Shown here piece by piece: positions 22,365-27,146 of a DNA stretch of 27,146 bases (its first letter is position 1; each line of letters starts with the position of its first letter). Below the pieces are notes generated by a model. The model was not told the origin of the DNA. It made no database searches and worked only from the letters and a program-made list of their open reading frames with translations. Source of the DNA: Deinococcus betulae (GTDB taxonomy: Bacteria; Deinococcota; Deinococci; Deinococcales; Deinococcaceae); NCBI RefSeq assembly GCF_020166395.1, contig NZ_JAIQXU010000043.1:1-27146 (forward strand). Reading direction: 5' to 3'. The position numbers and the translations under genes were made by a program.

Positions 22365-22916
22365 ATGACCTTTCCTGTCCATTTCAACGTCAACGGTCAG
22401 TCCTATGACCTTGAGCTTGATCCCCGGGTCTCTGTGCTGGACGCCCTGCGTGACCATCTGAGCGTGAATTCTGTCAAGAAAGGCTGTGATCATGGGCAGT
22501 GCGGGGCATGTACGGTCCTGTTGGACGGCTGCCGCGTACTGTCCTGCTTGGCTCTGGCGGTCGCGCACGATGGTGCGGAGGTCGTGACCGCTGAAGGTCT
22601 GGGGCGTGTCGGTCAGTTGGGCGCTGTTCAGCAGGCTTTCTTGGATCACGACGGCTTTCAGTGCGGGTACTGCACGCCCGGCCAGATCTGTTCCGCTGTT
22701 GGCATGCTGGACGAATACCGTGCTGGAATGCCCAGCCATATTACGCCGGACATCAACGCGTCTTTTGCCCTGACAGACGCAGAAATCCGGGAGCGGATGA
22801 GTGGCAACTTGTGCCGCTGCGGCGCGTACGTCAATATTGTGGCCGCGCTGCGTGAAGTCGCGGACGCGGACGTCCGCCTGTCCGTTCACGCTTTACACGC
22901 ACCGGAGAAGAAATGA
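22365..22916 (+). CDS. paoA: aldehyde oxidoreductase, 2Fe-2S subunit (PaoA/YagT-like)
   Basis: Iron-sulfur subunit (183 aa) of a xanthine-oxidase-family enzyme, passing electrons from molybdenum to FAD. A plant-ferredoxin-type cluster is ligated by Cys41, Cys46, Cys49 and Cys61 (CDHGQCGACTVLLDG then CRVLSC). The second helical cluster domain has QCGYCTPGQI and NLCRCGAY. The first residues MTFPVHFNVNGQSYDLELD go straight into the ferredoxin fold, so unlike E. coli PaoA there is no Tat signal and the enzyme should be cytoplasmic. GGAGG lies 7 bases before the ATG. The stop overlaps the next start by 4 bases (ATGA). Confidence 0.92.
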   Translation: MTFPVHFNVNGQSYDLELDPRVSVLDALRDHLSVNSVKKGCDHGQCGACTVLLDGCRVLSCLALAVAHDGAEVVTAEGLGRVGQLGAVQQAFLDHDGFQCGYCTPGQICSAVGMLDEYRAGMPSHITPDINASFALTDAEIRERMSGNLCRCGAYVNIVAALREVADADVRLSVHALHAPEKK

Positions 22917-23944
22917 AGCCCTTTGCCTTTGAGCGGGCCGGCAGTGTGGCGGACGCGCTCGAGAAATTCACGGCCCCAGCCGCCTTCCTGGCAGGCGGAA
23001 CCAATCTCGTGGACCATCTCCGGCTGGGGATCCGCGAAGTAGATCAGTTGGTGGACATCAGTCGGCTGAACTTAACGGAGATCACTGAACGGTCAGACGG
23101 CAGTCTGCGGATCGGTGCCCTGGTGAGAAACAGTGACATGGCGGCGCATCCCCTGATTCGTGAGCGGTATCCCATGTTGGCGGAGGCCATCCTGGCGGGG
23201 GCGTCTGGCCAGATACGCAACATGGCGACCACTGGAGGAAACCTGCTGCAGCGCACCCGCTGTGTCTATTTCCAAGACCTCACCACACCTTGCAACAAGC
23301 GTGAGCCGAACACCGGCTGCTCGGCGCTGGAAGGCTTTGGGCGGTACAACGCGGTTCTGGGCACGTCACCGGACTGCGTGGCGGTTCACCCATCTGACAT
23401 GTGCATTCCGCTTGCAGCGCTGGACGCTACCGTGGTGGTGTCGGGCCAAGGAGGTGAGCGGCAGATGCCTTTCCAAGACTTTCACCGCTTACCAGGCAAC
23501 ACGCCTCACCTGGACACCAACCTCAAAGAGGGCGAACTGGTCACCGCAGTCGATCTGCCCGCTGTACCTGTCGCGCGGCGCTCAACCTACCGGAAAGTGC
23601 GGGAGCGGGCCTCGTACGCTTTCGCGCTGGTTTCAGTTGCTGCCGCGCTGCAGGTTGAGAAGGGGCAGGTGAAGGACGTGCGGCTGGCCTTGGGCGGAGT
23701 GGCCCATAAACCCTGGCGGGCCCACAAGGCTGAAGCCGCTCTCAGAGGCCAGACCATGACCACCGAACGCCTGCGCGCGGCCATTGAAGAGGAACTGGCG
23801 GGCGCGACCCCAGGACCAGAAAATACCTTCAAGGTCGCACTGGTCCGCAACACAGTTGTGGCCGTGTTGGAAGAGCTGGCCGAAGGCCGCACGGCCCAGC
23901 GCCGCGCCGAGCAGGGCGGCGCCGTGCAAGGAGAGCTGCAGTGA
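22913..23944 (+). CDS. paoB: aldehyde oxidoreductase, FAD and 4Fe-4S subunit (PaoB/YagS-like)
   Basis: The 343-aa FAD subunit. The FAD-binding segment AFLAGGTNLVDHLRLG (residues about 24-39) and SGQIRNMATTGGNLLQRTRC (about 98-117) are typical. The region RTRCVYFQDLTTPCNKR followed by GCSALEGFGRYNAVLG and CVAVHPSDM matches the extra [4Fe-4S] loop known from PaoB and 4-hydroxybenzoyl-CoA reductase-like subunits, absent from ordinary xanthine dehydrogenases. The start overlaps the upstream stop, and its own stop overlaps the Mo-subunit start (GTGA), so the three subunits are translated as a coupled set. Confidence 0.92.
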   Translation: MKPFAFERAGSVADALEKFTAPAAFLAGGTNLVDHLRLGIREVDQLVDISRLNLTEITERSDGSLRIGALVRNSDMAAHPLIRERYPMLAEAILAGASGQIRNMATTGGNLLQRTRCVYFQDLTTPCNKREPNTGCSALEGFGRYNAVLGTSPDCVAVHPSDMCIPLAALDATVVVSGQGGERQMPFQDFHRLPGNTPHLDTNLKEGELVTAVDLPAVPVARRSTYRKVRERASYAFALVSVAAALQVEKGQVKDVRLALGGVAHKPWRAHKAEAALRGQTMTTERLRAAIEEELAGATPGPENTFKVALVRNTVVAVLEELAEGRTAQRRAEQGGAVQGELQ

Positions 23945-26073
23945 GGCCGGCTGTCAGCGGGCAGCAAACCCCGGGCAACGTCGGGCAAGACCGTGTTCGG
24001 GTGGACGGGCCACTCAAAGTCACGGGAACAGCCCCCTACGCCTACGAGCAGGCAGTGCAGAACCCCGCCTACCTGTTTCCTCTCACCTCAGCCATTGCCA
24101 AGGGAACCATCCGGTCCATCGATGACGCGGCGGCCCGGGCGGTGCCTGGCGTCCTGACTGTGATGACACACCACAACGCCCCGAAGCTGCTGGCCAAAAC
24201 GGACAACGAACTCTACATTCTGCAAAGCCCAGATGTGCATTACCGGGGGGAGTACATCGGCGCCGTGATTGCCGAGTCTGTAGAGGTGGCGCGGCACGCC
24301 GCCTCTCTGGTGCAGGTGGAGTATGACGTGGCCCCCCATGACGCTCAGTTTCGCACTGGGCATCCAGACGAATATGCTCCAAAGCGTATCAATACAGGTG
24401 CGGCGTCTGACAGCCATCAGGGGAACGTCACTGAGGCGCTGGCCGCGTCTGCTGTCACGGTGGATGCGGTCTACACCACGCCCTACGAGCACCATAACCC
24501 TATGGAGATGCACTCCATTATTGCCGAGTGGGACCGCGAACGATTGGAAGGCGTCCTGGGCATTCTGGGCGAGCGGCCCCATCTGCGGCTCTACGACGCC
24601 ACCCAGGGCGCGTCCTTCGCCCAGCTGCTGCTCGCCCCTGTCCTGGGCCTGCTGCCCGCGCAAATCGAGATCATTTCCCCGTATGTGGGGGGCGCATTCG
24701 GCAGCAAGGGGATTCCGCATGCCCCAACCATGCTGACCGCCCTGGCGGCGAAGCTTCTACCTGGCCGCGCGGTCAAATATATGTTGACCCGTCAGCAGAT
24801 GTTCCGCTCGGTCGGTCACCGCCTGACCACCCATCAACGGTTCCGGCTGGGGGCGCAGGCCGACGGGATACTGACGGCCATTGCCCATAATGTCACGCAG
24901 AGCAGCAGTCGCCTCAAACAATTTGCAGAGCAGACCGTCAATGCCACCCGTCACCTCTACGCTGCCCCAAACCGCGAGACGACCACGCGGATGGTTCCTC
25001 TGGACATTGCGCCGGCCACGTTTATGCGCGCGCCAGGTGAATTCCCTGGGATGTTCGCTCAGGAAACGGCAATGGATGAGTTGGCAGTCGAGCTGGGGCT
25101 TGACCCCATTGAACTGCGGATCCGCAATGAGCCGGACAACGATCCCGAAAGCGGTAAACCGCACTCCAGCCGTCATCTGGTGGAGTGTCTGCGTGAAGGG
25201 GCGCGGCTGTTCGGCTGGGAAACGCGGCTGACCACACCGCGTGGCCGGCAGGTGGGCGAGTGGCTGTACGGTTTGGGGGTGGCAAGCGCCACTTATCCTA
25301 AGCAGCAGACCCTCCCGACCAAAGCCCGAATCACGTTCACGGCCGGACGGTACGCCGTTCAGATTGCTGCGGCCGATCTGGGCACTGGGGCGTGGACGAT
25401 TCTCCAGCAGATTGCTGCCGACGCGCTGAACGTGCAAGAAGCCGACATTAAGTTGCAGATCGGACGGACAGACTTGCCGTTCGGTTACCTGGCCGGTGGA
25501 TCGACCGGCACCTACAACTGGGGCAGCGCCATCATGGTCGCTGCGGTGAATTTCCGAGAGAAGCACGGTCAACAGCCTGCAGAAAGCGCGGAAGCTGAGG
25601 GTGGAGCTTACTTCCCTGATGAAGCCAAGAAGCATGTTCTGGACGCTTACGGCGCGCATTTTGCCGAGGTCAAGGTCAGTGCGGTTACGGGAGAAGTGCG
25701 TGTGACCCGTATGCTCGGGGTGTACGATCCTGGGCGCATTATCAATCCCCGCACTGCCAACAGTCAGTTTATTGGGGGGATGACCATGGGCATCTCGGCA
25801 GCCCTTCAAGAGGAAAGTTACCTGGATCCACGCTTCGGACACGTGGTGAATGGGGATTTCGCTGGCTACCACATTGCCGTAAATGCCGACGCCCCAGACG
25901 TGCAGGCCCGCTGGATTGAACATCCAGATCCTCTATTCGGGCCGACTGGAGCCAAAGGCATTGGGGAAATTGGGATCGTAGGGGTGCCCGCTGCCATCGG
26001 GAATGCCATCTACAATGCCACTGGCAAACGCCTGCGCGCGCTCCCCTTTACCCCGGACAAATTGATGGACTAA
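23941..26073 (+). CDS. paoC: aldehyde oxidoreductase, molybdenum-binding subunit (PaoC/YagR-like)
   Basis: Catalytic subunit (710 aa) of the heterotrimer, oxidising aldehydes to carboxylic acids at a molybdopterin cytosine dinucleotide centre. The N-terminal domain starts DRVRVDGPLKVTGTAPYAYE. Cofactor-contact segments include ISPYVGGAFGSKG (around residue 245) and TFMRAPGEFPGMFAQET. The GAKGIGEIGIVG motif carries the catalytic base, Glu676, 35 residues from the end as in PaoC. Length is close to PaoC (732). The GTG start at 23941 overlaps the paoB stop. No twin-arginine signal is seen on any subunit. The natural aldehyde cannot be deduced. Confidence 0.92.
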   Translation: MRPAVSGQQTPGNVGQDRVRVDGPLKVTGTAPYAYEQAVQNPAYLFPLTSAIAKGTIRSIDDAAARAVPGVLTVMTHHNAPKLLAKTDNELYILQSPDVHYRGEYIGAVIAESVEVARHAASLVQVEYDVAPHDAQFRTGHPDEYAPKRINTGAASDSHQGNVTEALAASAVTVDAVYTTPYEHHNPMEMHSIIAEWDRERLEGVLGILGERPHLRLYDATQGASFAQLLLAPVLGLLPAQIEIISPYVGGAFGSKGIPHAPTMLTALAAKLLPGRAVKYMLTRQQMFRSVGHRLTTHQRFRLGAQADGILTAIAHNVTQSSSRLKQFAEQTVNATRHLYAAPNRETTTRMVPLDIAPATFMRAPGEFPGMFAQETAMDELAVELGLDPIELRIRNEPDNDPESGKPHSSRHLVECLREGARLFGWETRLTTPRGRQVGEWLYGLGVASATYPKQQTLPTKARITFTAGRYAVQIAAADLGTGAWTILQQIAADALNVQEADIKLQIGRTDLPFGYLAGGSTGTYNWGSAIMVAAVNFREKHGQQPAESAEAEGGAYFPDEAKKHVLDAYGAHFAEVKVSAVTGEVRVTRMLGVYDPGRIINPRTANSQFIGGMTMGISAALQEESYLDPRFGHVVNGDFAGYHIAVNADAPDVQARWIEHPDPLFGPTGAKGIGEIGIVGVPAAIGNAIYNATGKRLRALPFTPDKLMD

Positions 26074-26534
26074 CAGTTGGTGAGGTTCTGGCAATTTAGT
26101 TTCATCGGGGTCACGGAAGATCAGGAGGTGGCTTGAGGATCAGGTCGCCTCCTGCACGCCCTCGTGCCAGAAGCGTAGCGCTGCCGTCTGGTTGGTTCGT
26201 CTGATACGGACTCCGATCAGATCAGCAACAATGGAGGGATGACACAGCCTGTCATGCCGACCCTCTGGCACACAGCGCGGACGGGTTCTGGGCGGTGTCT
26301 CAGATCAGCACCTGTGCAGTGGAACAGCGCCAGGCGCAATTTTTTGTGCTGATGGCGGAAGGTCGTGCGGTGCTGGCTATTTTGGCGGTGGCCCGGTACC
26401 GCGACCTGGAGCTCGCGAGCTGACGAGACGGACGTCAAGGCAACGGGACGCTCCCCACATGCTGAGTACGGAACAACAGCAGGCTTTGGCCACGTAACTG
26501 CACACGGGTTTTGAGCAGGGCAGCGCGAGCAAAT
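26074..26534. other. intergenic with coding debris
   Basis: No intact gene is seen. On the plus strand the frame ending at the TGA 26421-26423 reads like a protein end (DGFWAVSQIST, then QAQFFVLMAEGRAVLAILAV). From 26460 a frame broken by a stop reads MLSTEQQQALAT, then LHTGFEQGSASKF, similar to the start of IS630-type transposases. A short imperfect AGGAGG/CCTCCT hairpin lies at about 26124-26154 after paoC, without a T-run. Confidence 0.3.
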
Positions 26535-26717
26535 TTAACGGCCGTACCCTTGGTCATTCAGGTCCTGAATAGGGTCAGCCCCGCCGTGCCAGCGCACGTA
26601 GATGAAGAACGGGGCCAAGAGCTGCTCAACCCCCTCAGGGAGGAAAAAAGCGCCGTCGTCATCGGGGCATACCAGCTGAACTGTTGCAACGGCCCTCACC
26701 GTTGGTCGGGAGGTCAA
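26535..26717 (-). CDS. possible small protein or fragment, 60 aa
   Basis: Not recognised. The frame opens at a TTG without a ribosome site and reads convincingly (ATVQLVCPDDDGAFFLPEG, then EQLLAPFFIYVRWHGG). The lack of a good start suggests an in-frame remnant of a larger gene. It lies directly downstream of the ABC transporter gene on the same strand. Confidence 0.3.
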   Translation of the reverse strand: MTSRPTVRAVATVQLVCPDDDGAFFLPEGVEQLLAPFFIYVRWHGGADPIQDLNDQGYGR

Positions 26718-26749
26718 TCTGCGCAGGAATCAAGCAGTGTTCAGAACCA

Positions 26750-27146
26750 TTAGGGTTGAGCTGGCCTCACACGAGCGATGGTCTTCAGACGGGTGGCCCC
26801 GCCTGTGATGCTCATCACGTACAAGCTAGCCTCCTTGCGGTCGCCGACTGAGTTGAAGGTCACCTTGCCCGACAGCAGGCCGGTGTAGCTGCCCTTGCGG
26901 ATGGCGGTCTCGACCTGGGTGCGGGTGGGGAGCTTGTTGCCGTTGGCGCGCACGGCGTTCAGCACGCCCTGCACGACCACCTTGGCCGCGTCGTACCCGA
27001 AGGCCCCGAACCCTTGCAGCTCATCCCTGAAGGCGTTCTTGTAACTGGTGGCGAAGACCTTTGCTGCTGGTAACGCAGACAGCGGTGCTGTTACCGTGGT
27101 GAAGTAGATGTTGTTGGCGTTGGCCTGACCCACGATGGTGGGCAGC
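26750..27146 (-). CDS. branched-chain amino acid ABC transporter, substrate-binding protein (N-terminus outside window)
   Basis: C-terminal 131 residues of a LivK-type type I periplasmic binding protein. The frame is open to the right edge (LPTIVGQANANNIYFTTVTA), and the conserved C-terminal lobe is present: FGAFGYDAAKVVVQGVLNAV, LPTRTQVETAIRKGSYTGLL, SGKVTFNSVGDRKEASLYVM. It would capture leucine, isoleucine, valine or a related amino acid for the membrane permease; no permease or ATPase gene is in the window. It stops at the TAA 26750-26752. The family is certain, the ligand not. Confidence 0.88.
   Translation of the reverse strand, partial: LPTIVGQANANNIYFTTVTAPLSALPAAKVFATSYKNAFRDELQGFGAFGYDAAKVVVQGVLNAVRANGNKLPTRTQVETAIRKGSYTGLLSGKVTFNSVGDRKEASLYVMSITGGATRLKTIARVRPAQP

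Noticed and set aside
21556..22368. 270-codon open frame on the plus strand ending at paoA
   Set aside because: Mostly antisense to xdhC; product has no recognisable motif and no ribosome site.
24757..25923. 388-codon open frame on the minus strand
   Set aside because: It lies fully inside paoC, whose plus-strand protein has clear family motifs throughout; long antisense frames are common in GC-rich genes.
1..27146. tRNA, rRNA, CRISPR array or riboswitch
   Set aside because: Reading both strands I saw no cloverleaf with tRNA consensus, no rRNA sequence, no regularly spaced repeats and no recognisable riboswitch core.

Overview
The window looks like an accessory segment, possibly a plasmid or genomic island, of a Deinococcus-type bacterium. 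This is inferred from fairly high GC with AT-rich islands, several start codons lying 6-8 bases behind a -10 box (the leaderless style common in Deinococcus), and the overall flavour of the recognisable proteins. No rRNA, tRNA or CRISPR array was found.

Positions 1-3564 (minus strand) are most of a compact Tn3-family transposon: transposase (running off the left edge), serine resolvase, a readable three-subsite res region and a 38-bp terminal inverted repeat at 3527-3564. The repeat abuts a 5' fragment of what looks like a family B DNA polymerase-like gene (3565-3981), which the insertion appears to have cut. An unrecognised 138-aa gene lies upstream in the same frame.

Positions 4680-8211 hold mostly small unrecognised minus-strand genes. 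Three short genes (7241 to 6051) lead into a complete tyrosine recombinase (about 5150-6064). Upstream is an AT-rich control region with four copies of a TGCGTAAAA-like motif. A 171-bp element with near-perfect 19-bp terminal repeats and a 4-bp flanking duplication (8227-8397) looks like a MITE. It is followed by two small genes, one encoding a two-helix membrane peptide, and by about 0.8 kb without a convincing gene.

Positions 9872-11860 carry an AT-rich DUF3800 gene behind a tyrosine-recombinase-like gene that has lost recognisable catalytic residues. Positions 12202-12917 are a compact ArsR regulator and VOC-protein operon whose promoter has a perfect 11-bp-arm palindrome across its spacer. 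A decayed IS6-family transposase follows.

Positions 13866-19561 contain a large AAA/TPR regulator with a C-terminal SARP-like DNA-binding region, a StyA-like flavoprotein monooxygenase, and a secreted M23-type peptidase-like protein. A decayed IS630-family transposase (19651-20243) separates these from the last block.

Positions 20366-26073 form one functional module: MocA (molybdopterin cytidylyltransferase), XdhC (molybdenum cofactor insertion chaperone, convergent with mocA) and a three-subunit molybdenum hydroxylase (2Fe-2S, FAD plus 4Fe-4S, and Mo subunits) closest to the PaoABC/YagTSR aldehyde oxidoreductases. MocA would make the cytosine dinucleotide cofactor, XdhC would load it, and the three overlapping subunit genes form one operon. 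After about 0.7 kb of fragments, the window ends in a branched-chain amino acid ABC transporter binding protein (minus strand, N-terminus outside the window).
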